Shown piece by piece: positions 25,762 through 39,233 of a stretch of DNA of 64,000 nt (position 1 is the stretch's first letter; each line of letters opens with the position of its first letter). The notes below the pieces were generated by a model that ran no database searches, was not told the DNA's origin, and was given only the letters and a program-made list of their open reading frames with translations. The stretch lies in contig NW_024037056.1 in NCBI RefSeq assembly GCF_015706575.1, positions 62,001-126,000 of the forward strand, in the 5' to 3' direction. Position numbers and translations under genes: made by a program. This stretch comes from Patiria miniata (taxonomy: Eukaryota; Echinodermata; Asteroidea; Valvatida; Asterinidae).

Positions 25762-28700
25762 ATGCTATATCTCGTCTTGACAGTATCTTGTTATGAAAAA
25801 TTCCTGATTTTTTTGACATGTATGGAGAGCTAGTTAGTCAGGCTACAACGTCCAACAAGTTTGAAGTCCGTAGACCCAATACTCGTGGAGAAAATGGGAC
25901 ATAAGCAAGAATATTTTGCCCGAGTTTGTTTCTGTGTGTAAATTGCCATAGAGTAGGCTGTCAGCGGGCTTCACTCCGTGGTTTGTTTACATGCTATATC
26001 TCGTCTTGACAGTATCTTGTTATGAAAAATTCCTGATTTTTTTGACATGTATGGAGAGCTAGTTAGTCAGGCTACAACGTCCAACAAGTTTGAAGTCCGT
26101 AGACCCAATACTCGTGGAGAAAATGGGACATAAGCAAGAATATTTTGCCCGAGTTTGTTTCTGTGTGTAAATTGCCATAGAGTAGGCTGTCAGCGGGCTT
26201 CACTCCGTGGTTTGTTTACATGCTATATCTCGTCTTGACAGTATCTTGTTATGAAAAATTCCTGATTTTTTTGACATGTATGGAGAGCTAGTTAGTCAGG
26301 CTACAACGTCCAACAAGTTTGAAGTCCGTAGACCCAATACTCGTGGAGAAAATGGGACATAAGCAAGAATATTTTGCCCGAGTTTGTTTCTGTGTGTAAA
26401 TTGCCATAGAGTAGGCTGTCAGCGGGCTTCACTCCGTGGTTTGTTTTATGCTATATCTCGTCTTGACAGTATCTTGTTATGAAAAATTCCTGATTTTTTT
26501 GACATGTATGGAGAGCTAGTTAGTCAGGCTACAACGTCCAACAAGTTTGAAGTCCGTAGACCCAATACTCGTGGAGAAAATGGGACATAAGCAAGAATAT
26601 TTTGCCCGAGTTTGTTTCTGTGTGTAAATTGCCATAGAGTAGGCTGTCAGCGGGCTTCACTCCGTGGTTTGTTTACATGCTATATCTCGTCTTGACAGTA
26701 TCTTGTTATGAAAAATTCCTGATTTTTTTGACATGTATGGAGAGCTAGTTAGTCAGGCTACAACGTCCAACAAGTTTGAAGTCCGTAGACCCAATACTCG
26801 TGGAGAAAATGGGACATAAGCAAGAATATTTTGCCGAGTTTGTTTCTGTGTGTAAATTGCCATAGAGTAGGCTGTCAGCGGGCTTCACTCCGTGGTTTGT
26901 TTACATGCTATATCTCGTCTTGACAGTATCTTGTTATGAAAAATTCCTGATTTTTTTGACATGTATGGAGAGCTAGTTAGTCAGGCTACAACGTCCAACA
27001 AGTTTGAAGTCCGTAGACCCAATACTCGTGGAGAAAATGGGACATAAGCAAGAATATTTTGCCCGAGTTTGTTTCTGTGTGTAAATTGCCATAGAGTAGG
27101 CTGTCAGCGGGCTTCACTCCGTGGTTTGTTTTATGCTATATCTCGTCTTGACAGTATCTTGTTATGAAAAATTCCTGATTTTTTTGACATGTATGGAGAG
27201 CTAGTTAGTCAGGCTACAACGTCCAACAAGTTTGAAGTCCGTAGACCCAATACTCGTGGAGAAAATGGGACATAAGCAAGAATATTTTGCCCGAGTTTGT
27301 TTCTGTGTGTAAATTGCCATAGAGTAGGCTGTCAGCGGGCTTCACTCCGTGGTTTGTTTTATGCTATATCTCGTCTTGACAGTATCTTGTTATGAAAAAT
27401 TCCTGATTTTTTTGACATGTATGGAGAGCTAGTTAGTCAGGCTACAACGTCCAACAAGTTTGAAGTCCGTAGACCCAATACTCGTGGAGAAAATGGGACA
27501 TAAGCAAGAATATTTTGCCCGAGTTTGTTTCTGTGTGTAAATTGCCATAGAGTAGGCTGTCAGCGGGCTTCACTCCGTGGTTTGTTTATGCTATATCTCG
27601 TCTTGACAGTATCTTGTTATGAAAAATTCCTGATTTTTTTGACATGTATGGAGAGCTAGTTAGTCAGGCTACAACGTCCAACAAGTTTGAAGTCCGTAGA
27701 CCCAATACTCGTGGAGAAAATGGGACATAAGCAAGAATATTTTGCCCGAGTTTGTTTCTGTGTGTAAATTGCCATAGAGTAGGCTGTCAGCGGGCTTCAC
27801 TCCGTGGTTTGTTTACATGCTATATCTCGTCTTGACGGTATCTTGTTATGAAAAATTCCTGATTTTTTTGACATGTATGGAGAGCTAGTTAGTCAGGCTA
27901 CAACGTCCAACAAGTTTGAAGTCCGTAGACCCAATACTCGTGGAGAAAATGGGACATAAGCAAGAATATTTTGCCCGAGTTTGTTTCTGTGTGTAAATTG
28001 CCATAGAGTAGGCTGTCAGCGGGCTTCACTCCGTGGTTTGTTTTATGCTATATCTCGTCTTGACAGTATCTTGTTATGAAAAATTCCTGATTTTTTTGAC
28101 ATGTATGGAGAGCTAGTTAGTCAGGCTACAACGTCCAACAAGTTTGAAGTCCGTAGACCCAATACTCGTGGAGAAAATGGGACATAAGCAAGAATATTTT
28201 GCCCGAGTTTGTTTCTGTGTGTAAATTGCCATAGAGTAGGCTGTCAGCGGGCTTCACTCCGTGGTTTGTTTACATGCTATATCTCGTCTTGACGGTATCT
28301 TGTTATGAAAAATTCCTGATTTTTTTGACATGTATGGAGAGCTAGTTAGTCAGGCTACAACGTCCAACAAGTTTGAAGTCCGTAGACCCAATACTCGTGG
28401 AGAAAATGGGACATAAGCAAGAATATTTTGCCCAGTTTGTTTCTGTGTGTAAATTGCCATAGAGTAGGCTGTCAGCGGGCTTCACTCCGTGGTTTGTTTT
28501 ATGCTATATCTCGTCTTGACAGTATCTTGTTATGAAAAATTCCTGATTTTTTTGACATGTATGGAGAGCTAGTTAGTCAGGCTACAACGTCCAACAAGTT
28601 TGAAGTCCGTAGACCCAATACTCGTGGAGAAAATGGGACATAAGCAAGAATATTTTGCCCGAGTTTGTTTCTGTGTGTAAATTGCCATAGAGTAGGCTGT

Positions 28701-31700
28701 CAGCGGGCTTCACTCCGTGGTTTGTTTACATGCTATATCTCGTCTTGACGGTATCTTGTTATGAAAAATTCCTGATTTTTTTGACATGTATGGAGAGCTA
28801 GTTAGTCAGGCTACAACGTCCAACAAGTTTGAAGTCCGTAGACCCAATACTCGTGGAGAAAATGGGACATAAGCAAGAATATTTTGCCGAGTTTGTTTCT
28901 GTGTGTAAATTGCCATAGAGTAGGCTGTCAGCGGGCTTCACTCCGTGGTTTGTTTTATGCTATATCTCGTCTTGACAGTATCTTGTTATGAAAAATTCCT
29001 GATTTTTTTGACATGTATGGAGAGCTAGTTAGTCAGGCTACAACGTCCAACAAGTTTGAAGTCCGTAGACCCAATACTCGTGGAGAAAATGGGACATAAG
29101 CAAGAATATTTTGCCCGAGTTTGTTTCTGTGTGTAAATTGCCATAGAGTAGGCTGTCAGCGGGCTTCACTCCGTGGTTTGTTTTATGCTATATCTCGTCT
29201 TGACAGTATCTTGTTATGAAAAATTCCTGATTTTTTTGACATGTATGGAGAGCTAGTTAGTCAGGCTACAACGTCCAACAAGTTTGAAGTCCGTAGACCC
29301 AATACTCGTGGAGAAAATGGGACATAAGCAAGAATATTTTGCCCGAGTTTGTTTCTGTGTGTAAATTGCCATAGAGTAGGCTGTCAGCGGGCTTCACTCC
29401 GTGGTTTGTTTACATGCTATATCTCGTCTTGACGGTATCTTGTTATGAAAAATTCCTGATTTTTTTGACATGTATGGAGAGCTAGTTAGTCAGGCTACAA
29501 CGTCCAACAAGTTTGAAGTCCGTAGACCCAATACTCGTGGAGAAAATGGGACATAAGCAAGAATATTTTGCCCGAGTTTGTTTCTGTGTGTAAATTGCCA
29601 TAGAGTAGGCTGTCAGCGGGCTTCACTCCGTGGTTTGTTTTATGCTATATCTCGTCTTGACAGTATCTTGTTATGAAAAATTCCTGATTTTTTTGACATG
29701 TATGGAGAGCTAGTTAGTCAGGCTACAACGTCCAACAAGTTTGAAGTCCGTAGACCCAATACTCGTGGAGAAAATGGGACATAAGCAAGAATATTTTGCC
29801 CGAGTTTGTTTCTGTGTGTAAATTGCCATAGAGTAGGCTGTCAGCGGGCTTCACTCCGTGGTTTGTTTACATGCTATATCTCGTCTTGACGGTATCTTGT
29901 TATGAAAAATTCCTGATTTTTTTGACATGTATGGAGAGCTAGTTAGTCAGGCTACAACGTCCAACAAGTTTGAAGTCCGTAGACCCAATACTCGTGGAGA
30001 AAATGGGACATAAGCAAGAATATTTTGCCCGAGTTTGTTTCTGTGTGTAAATTGCCATAGAGTAGGCTGTCAGCGGGCTTCACTCCGTGGTTTGTTTTAT
30101 GCTATATCTCGTCTTGACAGTATCTTGTTATGAAAAATTCCTGATTTTTTTGACATGTATGGAGAGCTAGTTAGTCAGGCTACAACGTCCAACAAGTTTG
30201 AAGTCCGTAGACCCAATACTCGTGGAGAAAATGGGACATAAGCAAGAATATTTTGCCCGAGTTTGTTTCTGTGTGTAAATTGCCATAGAGTAGGCTGTCA
30301 GCGGGCTTCACTCCGTGGTTTGTTTTATGCTATATCTCGTCTTGACAGTATCTTGTTATGAAAAATTCCTGATTTTTTTGACATGTATGGAGAGCTAGTT
30401 AGTCAGGCTACAACGTCCAACAAGTTTGAAGTCCGTAGACCCAATACTCGTGGAGAAAATGGGACATAAGCAAGAATATTTTGCCCGAGTTTGTTTCTGT
30501 GTGTAAATTGCCATAGAGTAGGCTGTCAGCGGGCTTCACTCCGTGGTTTGTTTACATGCTATATCTCGTCTTGACAGTATCTTGTTATGAAAAATTCCTG
30601 ATTTTTTTGACATGTATGGAGAGCTAGTTAGTCAGGCTACAACGTCCAACAAGTTTGAAGTCCGTAGACCCAATACTCGTGGAGAAAATGGGACATAAGC
30701 AAGAATATTTTGCCCGAGTTTGTTTCTGTGTGTAAATTGCCATAGAGTAGGCTGTCAGCGGGCTTCACTCCGTGGTTTGTTTACATGCTATATCTCGTCT
30801 TGACAGTATCTTGTTATGAAAAATTCCTGATTTTTTTGACATGTATGGAGAGCTAGTTAGTCAGGCTACAACGTCCAACAAGTTTGAAGTCCGTAGACCC
30901 AATACTCGTGGAGAAAATGGGACATAAGCAAGAATATTTTGCCCGAGTTTGTTTCTGTGTGTAAATTGCCATAGAGTAGGCTGTCAGCGGGCTTCACTCC
31001 GTGGTTTGTTTTATGCTATATCTCGTCTTGACAGTATCTTGTTATGAAAAATTCCTGATTTTTTTGACATGTATGGAGAGCTAGTTAGTCAGGCTACAAC
31101 GTCCAACAAGTTTGAAGTCCGTAGACCCAATACTCGTGGAGAAAATGGGACATAAGCAAGAATATTTTGCCCGAGTTTGTTTCTGTGTGTAAATTGCCAT
31201 AGAGTAGGCTGTCAGCGGGCTTCACTCCGTGGTTTGTTTTATGCTATATCTCGTCTTGACAGTATCTTGTTATGAAAAATTCCTGATTTTTTTGACATGT
31301 ATGGAGAGCTAGTTAGTCAGGCTACAACGTCCAACAAGTTTGAAGTCCGTAGACCCAATACTCGTGGAGAAAATGGGACATAAGCAAGAATATTTTGCCC
31401 GAGTTTGTTTCTGTGTGTAAATTGCCATAGAGTAGGCTGTCAGCGGGCTTCACTCCGTGGTTTGTTTTATGCTATATCTCGTCTTGACAGTATCTTGTTA
31501 TGAAAAATTCCTGATTTTTTTGACATGTATGGAGAGCTAGTTAGTCAGGCTACAACGTCCAACAAGTTTGAAGTCCGTAGACCCAATACTCGTGGAGAAA
31601 ATGGGACATAAGCAAGAATATTTTGCCCGAGTTTGTTTCTGTGTGTAAATTGCCATAGAGTAGGCTGTCAGCGGGCTTCACTCCGTGGTTTGTTTACATG

Positions 31701-32611
31701 CTATATCTCGTCTTGACAGTATCTTGTTATGAAAAATTCCTGATTTTTTTGACATGTATGGAGAGCTAGTTAGTCAGGCTACAACGTCCAACAAGTTTGA
31801 AGTCCGTAGACCCAATACTCGTGGAGAAAATGGGACATAAGCAAGAATATTTTGCCCGAGTTTGTTTCTGTGTGTAAATTGCCATAGAGTAGGCTGTCAG
31901 CGGGCTTCACTCCGTGGTTTGTTTTATGCTATATCTCGTCTTGACAGTATCTTGTTATGAAAAATTCCTGATTTTTTTGACATGTATGGAGAGCTAGTTA
32001 GTCAGGCTACAACGTCCAACAAGTTTGAAGTCCGTAGACCCAATACTCGTGGAGAAAATGGGACATAAGCAAGAATATTTTGCCCGAGTTTGTTTCTGTG
32101 TGTAAATTGCCATAGAGTAGGCTGTCAGCGGGCTTCACTCCGTGGTTTGTTTTATGCTATATCTCGTCTTGACAGTATCTTGTTATGAAAAATTCCTGAT
32201 TTTTTTGACATGTATGGAGAGCTAGTTAGTCAGGCTACAACGTCCAACAAGTTTGAAGTCCGTAGACCCAATACTCGTGGAGAAAATGGGACATAAGCAA
32301 GAATATTTTGCCCGAGTTTGTTTCTGTGTGTAAATTGCCATAGAGTAGGCTGTCAGCGGGCTTCACTCCGTGGTTTGTTTACATGCTATATCTCGTCTTG
32401 ACGGTATCTTGTTATGAAAAATTCCTGATTTTTTTGACATGTATGGAGAGCTAGTTAGTCAGGCTACAACGTCCAACAAGTTTGAAGTCCGTAGACCCAA
32501 TACTCGTGGAGAAAATGGGACATAAGCAAGAATATTTTGCCCGAGTTTGTTTCTGTGTGTAAATTGCCATAGAGTAGGCTGTCAGCGGGCTTCACTCCGT
32601 GGTTTGTTTAC
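20966..32611 (+). repeat. Array zone III: uniform monomers with interspersed gacgg
   Basis: The gacgg form returns in ten copies, starting at 20966, 21880, 22565, 25534, 27817, 28274, 28730, 29414, 29871 and 32383. All ten follow a type 2 junction. The monomers are otherwise close to identical; rare losses include a c in gccgag near 26834 and 28888. Four of the gacgg positions recur at the same relative places in two copies of the 22-monomer block. Confidence 0.83.
27588..32611 (+). repeat. 22-monomer higher-order block, copy 2
   Basis: The block is 5024 bp and has the same 22 junctions as copy 1, with its first junction in the short type 1 form. The gacgg form is at relative monomers 2, 4, 6, 9, 11 and 22, so it has two more than copy 1. 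A single extra monomer (32612-32839) lies between it and copy 3, giving a 23-monomer period that holds for 28 consecutive junctions. Confidence 0.78.
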
Positions 32612-32839
32612 ATGCTATATCTCGTCTTGACAGTATCTTGTTATGAAAAATTCCTGATTTTTTTGACATGTATGGAGAGCTAGTTAGTCAGGCTACAACG
32701 TCCAACAAGTTTGAAGTCCGTAGACCCAATACTCGTGGAGAAAATGGGACATAAGCAAGAATATTTTGCCCGAGTTTGTTTCTGTGTGTAAATTGCCATA
32801 GAGTAGGCTGTCAGCGGGCTTCACTCCGTGGTTTGTTTT

Positions 32840-35800
32840 ATGCTATATCTCGTCTTGACAGTATCTTGTTATGAAAAATTCCTGATTTTTTTGACATGTA
32901 TGGAGAGCTAGTTAGTCAGGCTACAACGTCCAACAAGTTTGAAGTCCGTAGACCCAATACTCGTGGAGAAAATGGGACATAAGCAAGAATATTTTGCCCG
33001 AGTTTGTTTCTGTGTGTAAATTGCCATAGAGTAGGCTGTCAGCGGGCTTCACTCCGTGGTTTGTTTACATGCTATATCTCGTCTTGACAGTATCTTGTTA
33101 TGAAAAATTCCTGATTTTTTTGACATGTATGGAGAGCTAGTTAGTCAGGCTACAACGTCCAACAAGTTTGAAGTCCGTAGACCCAATACTCGTGGAGAAA
33201 ATGGGACATAAGCAAGAATATTTTGCCCGAGTTTGTTTCTGTGTGTAAATTGCCATAGAGTAGGCTGTCAGCGGGCTTCACTCCGTGGTTTGTTTTATGC
33301 TATATCTCGTCTTGACAGTATCTTGTTATGAAAAATTCCTGATTTTTTTGACATGTATGGAGAGCTAGTTAGTCAGGCTACAACGTCCAACAAGTTTGAA
33401 GTCCGTAGACCCAATACTCGTGGAGAAAATGGGACATAAGCAAGAATATTTTGCCCGAGTTTGTTTCTGTGTGTAAATTGCCATAGAGTAGGCTGTCAGC
33501 GGGCTTCACTCCGTGGTTTGTTTACATGCTATATCTCGTCTTGACAGTATCTTGTTATGAAAAATTCCTGATTTTTTTGACATGTATGGAGAGCTAGTTA
33601 GTCAGGCTACAACGTCCAACAAGTTTGAAGTCCGTAGACCCAATACTCGTGGAGAAAATGGGACATAAGCAAGAATATTTTGCCCGAGTTTGTTTCTGTG
33701 TGTAAATTGCCATAGAGTAGGCTGTCAGCGGGCTTCACTCCGTGGTTTGTTTTATGCTATATCTCGTCTTGACAGTATCTTGTTATGAAAAATTCCTGAT
33801 TTTTTTGACATGTATGGAGAGCTAGTTAGTCAGGCTACAACGTCCAACAAGTTTGAAGTCCGTAGACCCAATACTCGTGGAGAAAATGGGACATAAGCAA
33901 GAATATTTTGCCCGAGTTTGTTTCTGTGTGTAAATTGCCATAGAGTAGGCTGTCAGCGGGCTTCACTCCGTGGTTTGTTTACATGCTATATCTCGTCTTG
34001 ACAGTATCTTGTTATGAAAAATTCCTGATTTTTTTGACATGTATGGAGAGCTAGTTAGTCAGGCTACAACGTCCAACAAGTTTGAAGTCCGTAGACCCAA
34101 TACTCGTGGAGAAAATGGGACATAAGCAAGAATATTTTGCCCGAGTTTGTTTCTGTGTGTAAATTGCCATAGAGTAGGCTGTCAGCGGGCTTCACTCCGT
34201 GGTTTGTTTTATGCTATATCTCGTCTTGACAGTATCTTGTTATGAAAAATTCCTGATTTTTTTGACATGTATGGAGAGCTAGTTAGTCAGGCTACAACGT
34301 CCAACAAGTTTGAAGTCCGTAGACCCAATACTCGTGGAGAAAATGGGACATAAGCAAGAATATTTTGCCCGAGTTTGTTTCTGTGTGTAAATTGCCATAG
34401 AGTAGGCTGTCAGCGGGCTTCACTCCGTGGTTTGTTTTATGCTATATCTCGTCTTGACAGTATCTTGTTATGAAAAATTCCTGATTTTTTTGACATGTAT
34501 GGAGAGCTAGTTAGTCAGGCTACAACGTCCAACAAGTTTGAAGTCCGTAGACCCAATACTCGTGGAGAAAATGGGACATAAGCAAGAATATTTTGCCCGA
34601 GTTTGTTTCTGTGTGTAAATTGCCATAGAGTAGGCTGTCAGCGGGCTTCACTCCGTGGTTTGTTTACATGCTATATCTCGTCTTGACAGTATCTTGTTAT
34701 GAAAAATTCCTGATTTTTTTGACATGTATGGAGAGCTAGTTAGTCAGGCTACAACGTCCAACAAGTTTGAAGTCCGTAGACCCAATACTCGTGGAGAAAA
34801 TGGGACATAAGCAAGAATATTTTGCCCGAGTTTGTTTCTGTGTGTAAATTGCCATAGAGTAGGCTGTCAGCGGGCTTCACTCCGTGGTTTGTTTTATGCT
34901 ATATCTCGTCTTGACAGTATCTTGTTATGAAAAATTCCTGATTTTTTTGACATGTATGGAGAGCTAGTTAGTCAGGCTACAACGTCCAACAAGTTTGAAG
35001 TCCGTAGACCCAATACTCGTGGAGAAAATGGGACATAAGCAAGAATATTTTGCCCGAGTTTGTTTCTGTGTGTAAATTGCCATAGAGTAGGCTGTCAGCG
35101 GGCTTCACTCCGTGGTTTGTTTACATGCTATATCTCGTCTTGACAGTATCTTGTTATGAAAAATTCCTGATTTTTTTGACATGTATGGAGAGCTAGTTAG
35201 TCAGGCTACAACGTCCAACAAGTTTGAAGTCCGTAGACCCAATACTCGTGGAGAAAATGGGACATAAGCAAGAATATTTTGCCCGAGTTTGTTTCTGTGT
35301 GTAAATTGCCATAGAGTAGGCTGTCAGCGGGCTTCACTCCGTGGTTTGTTTATGCTATATCTCGTCTTGACAGTATCTTGTTATGAAAAATTCCTGATTT
35401 TTTTGACATGTATGGAGAGCTAGTTAGTCAGGCTACAACGTCCAACAAGTTTGAAGTCCGTAGACCCAATACTCGTGGAGAAAATGGGACATAAGCAAGA
35501 ATATTTTGCCCGAGTTTGTTTCTGTGTGTAAATTGCCATAGAGTAGGCTGTCAGCGGGCTTCACTCCGTGGTTTGTTTTATGCTATATCTCGTCTTGACA
35601 GTATCTTGTTATGAAAAATTCCTGATTTTTTTGACATGTATGGAGAGCTAGTTAGTCAGGCTACAACGTCCAACAAGTTTGAAGTCCGTAGACCCAATAC
35701 TCGTGGAGAAAATGGGACATAAGCAAGAATATTTTGCCCGAGTTTGTTTCTGTGTGTAAATTGCCATAGAGTAGGCTGTCAGCGGGCTTCACTCCGTGGT

Positions 35801-37864
35801 TTGTTTACATGCTATATCTCGTCTTGACAGTATCTTGTTATGAAAAATTCCTGATTTTTTTGACATGTATGGAGAGCTAGTTAGTCAGGCTACAACGTCC
35901 AACAAGTTTGAAGTCCGTAGACCCAATACTCGTGGAGAAAATGGGACATAAGCAAGAATATTTTGCCCGAGTTTGTTTCTGTGTGTAAATTGCCATAGAG
36001 TAGGCTGTCAGCGGGCTTCACTCCGTGGTTTGTTTACATGCTATATCTCGTCTTGACAGTATCTTGTTATGAAAAATTCCTGATTTTTTTGACATGTATG
36101 GAGAGCTAGTTAGTCAGGCTACAACGTCCAACAAGTTTGAAGTCCGTAGACCCAATACTCGTGGAGAAAATGGGACATAAGCAAGAATATTTTGCCCGAG
36201 TTTGTTTCTGTGTGTAAATTGCCATAGAGTAGGCTGTCAGCGGGCTTCACTCCGTGGTTTGTTTTATGCTATATCTCGTCTTGACAGTATCTTGTTATGA
36301 AAAATTCCTGATTTTTTTGACATGTATGGAGAGCTAGTTAGTCAGGCTACAACGTCCAACAAGTTTGAAGTCCGTAGACCCAATACTCGTGGAGAAAATG
36401 GGACATAAGCAAGAATATTTTGCCCGAGTTTGTTTCTGTGTGTAAATTGCCATAGAGTAGGCTGTCAGCGGGCTTCACTCCGTGGTTTGTTTTATGCTAT
36501 ATCTCGTCTTGACAGTATCTTGTTATGAAAAATTCCTGATTTTTTTGACATGTATGGAGAGCTAGTTAGTCAGGCTACAACGTCCAACAAGTTTGAAGTC
36601 CGTAGACCCAATACTCGTGGAGAAAATGGGACATAAGCAAGAATATTTTGCCCGAGTTTGTTTCTGTGTGTAAATTGCCATAGAGTAGGCTGTCAGCGGG
36701 CTTCACTCCGTGGTTTGTTTTATGCTATATCTCGTCTTGACAGTATCTTGTTATGAAAAATTCCTGATTTTTTTGACATGTATGGAGAGCTAGTTAGTCA
36801 GGCTACAACGTCCAACAAGTTTGAAGTCCGTAGACCCAATACTCGTGGAGAAAATGGGACATAAGCAAGAATATTTTGCCCGAGTTTGTTTCTGTGTGTA
36901 AATTGCCATAGAGTAGGCTGTCAGCGGGCTTCACTCCGTGGTTTGTTTACATGCTATATCTCGTCTTGACAGTATCTTGTTATGAAAAATTCCTGATTTT
37001 TTTGACATGTATGGAGAGCTAGTTAGTCAGGCTACAACGTCCAACAAGTTTGAAGTCCGTAGACCCAATACTCGTGGAGAAAATGGGACATAAGCAAGAA
37101 TATTTTGCCCGAGTTTGTTTCTGTGTGTAAATTGCCATAGAGTAGGCTGTCAGCGGGCTTCACTCCGTGGTTTGTTTTATGCTATATCTCGTCTTGACAG
37201 TATCTTGTTATGAAAAATTCCTGATTTTTTTGACATGTATGGAGAGCTAGTTAGTCAGGCTACAACGTCCAACAAGTTTGAAGTCCGTAGACCCAATACT
37301 CGTGGAGAAAATGGGACATAAGCAAGAATATTTTGCCCGAGTTTGTTTCTGTGTGTAAATTGCCATAGAGTAGGCTGTCAGCGGGCTTCACTCCGTGGTT
37401 TGTTTTATGCTATATCTCGTCTTGACAGTATCTTGTTATGAAAAATTCCTGATTTTTTTGACATGTATGGAGAGCTAGTTAGTCAGGCTACAACGTCCAA
37501 CAAGTTTGAAGTCCGTAGACCCAATACTCGTGGAGAAAATGGGACATAAGCAAGAATATTTTGCCCGAGTTTGTTTCTGTGTGTAAATTGCCATAGAGTA
37601 GGCTGTCAGCGGGCTTCACTCCGTGGTTTGTTTACATGCTATATCTCGTCTTGACAGTATCTTGTTATGAAAAATTCCTGATTTTTTTGACATGTATGGA
37701 GAGCTAGTTAGTCAGGCTACAACGTCCAACAAGTTTGAAGTCCGTAGACCCAATACTCGTGGAGAAAATGGGACATAAGCAAGAATATTTTGCCCGAGTT
37801 TGTTTCTGTGTGTAAATTGCCATAGAGTAGGCTGTCAGCGGGCTTCACTCCGTGGTTTGTTTAC
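32840..37864 (+). repeat. 22-monomer higher-order block, copy 3
   Basis: The block is 5025 bp with the same 22-junction order; relative junction 12 is in the short type 1 form. Unlike copies 1 and 2 it carries no gacgg at all. The shared order with copy 2, on the 23-monomer period, continues past its end to the monomer starting near 39006. The loss or absence of gacgg while junction order is kept means the two markers have separate histories. Confidence 0.75.
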
Positions 37865-39233
37865 ATGCTATATCTCGTCTTGACAGTATCTTGTTATGAA
37901 AAATTCCTGATTTTTTTGACATGTATGGAGAGCTAGTTAGTCAGGCTACAACGTCCAACAAGTTTGAAGTCCGTAGACCCAATACTCGTGGAGAAAATGG
38001 GACATAAGCAAGAATATTTTGCCCGAGTTTGTTTCTGTGTGTAAATTGCCATAGAGTAGGCTGTCAGCGGGCTTCACTCCGTGGTTTGTTTTATGCTATA
38101 TCTCGTCTTGACAGTATCTTGTTATGAAAAATTCCTGATTTTTTTGACATGTATGGAGAGCTAGTTAGTCAGGCTACAACGTCCAACAAGTTTGAAGTCC
38201 GTAGACCCAATACTCGTGGAGAAAATGGGACATAAGCAAGAATATTTTGCCCGAGTTTGTTTCTGTGTGTAAATTGCCATAGAGTAGGCTGTCAGCGGGC
38301 TTCACTCCGTGGTTTGTTACATGCTATATCTCGTCTTGACAGTATCTTGTTATGAAAAATTCCTGATTTTTTTGACATGTATGGAGAGCTAGTTAGTCAG
38401 GCTACAACGTCCAACAAGTTTGAAGTCCGTAGACCCAATACTCGTGGAGAAAATGGGACATAAGCAAGAATATTTTGCCCGAGTTTGTTTCTGTGTGTAA
38501 ATTGCCATAGAGTAGGCTGTCAGCGGGCTTCACTCCGTGGTTTGTTTTATGCTATATCTCGTCTTGACAGTATCTTGTTATGAAAAATTCCTGATTTTTT
38601 TGACATGTATGGAGAGCTAGTTAGTCAGGCTACAACGTCCAACAAGTTTGAAGTCCGTAGACCCAATACTCGTGGAGAAAATGGGACATAAGCAAGAATA
38701 TTTTGCCCGAGTTTGTTTCTGTGTGTAAATTGCCATAGAGTAGGCTGTCAGCGGGCTTCACTCCGTGGTTTGTTTACATGCTATATCTCGTCTTGACAGT
38801 ATCTTGTTATGAAAAATTCCTGATTTTTTTGACATGTATGGAGAGCTAGTTAGTCAGGCTACAACGTCCAACAAGTTTGAAGTCCGTAGACCCAATACTC
38901 GTGGAGAAAATGGGACATAAGCAAGAATATTTTGCCCGAGTTTGTTTCTGTGTGTAAATTGCCATAGAGTAGGCTGTCAGCGGGCTTCACTCCGTGGTTT
39001 GTTTTATGCTATATCTCGTCTTGACAGTATCTTGTTATGAAAAATTCCTGATTTTTTTGACATGTATGGAGAGCTAGTTAGTCAGGCTACAACGTCCAAC
39101 AAGTTTGAAGTCCGTAGACCCAATACTCGTGGAGAAAATGGGACATAAGCAAGAATATTTTGCCCGAGTTTGTTTCTGTGTGTAAATTGCCATAGAGTAG
39201 GCTGTCAGCGGGCTTCACTCCGTGGTTTGTTTT
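37179..39233 (+). repeat. 9-monomer block, copy 1 of a tandem duplication
   Basis: Junction order is 1 1 2 2 1 2 1 2 1, with the sixth in the shortened gttacatg form. The following nine monomers have the same order. The block overlaps the end of the 22-monomer copy 3. The same nine-junction order also occurs in the array that starts with monomer 32154-32382, so it is part of the larger repeat. Nine matches alone are weak evidence. Confidence 0.5.
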
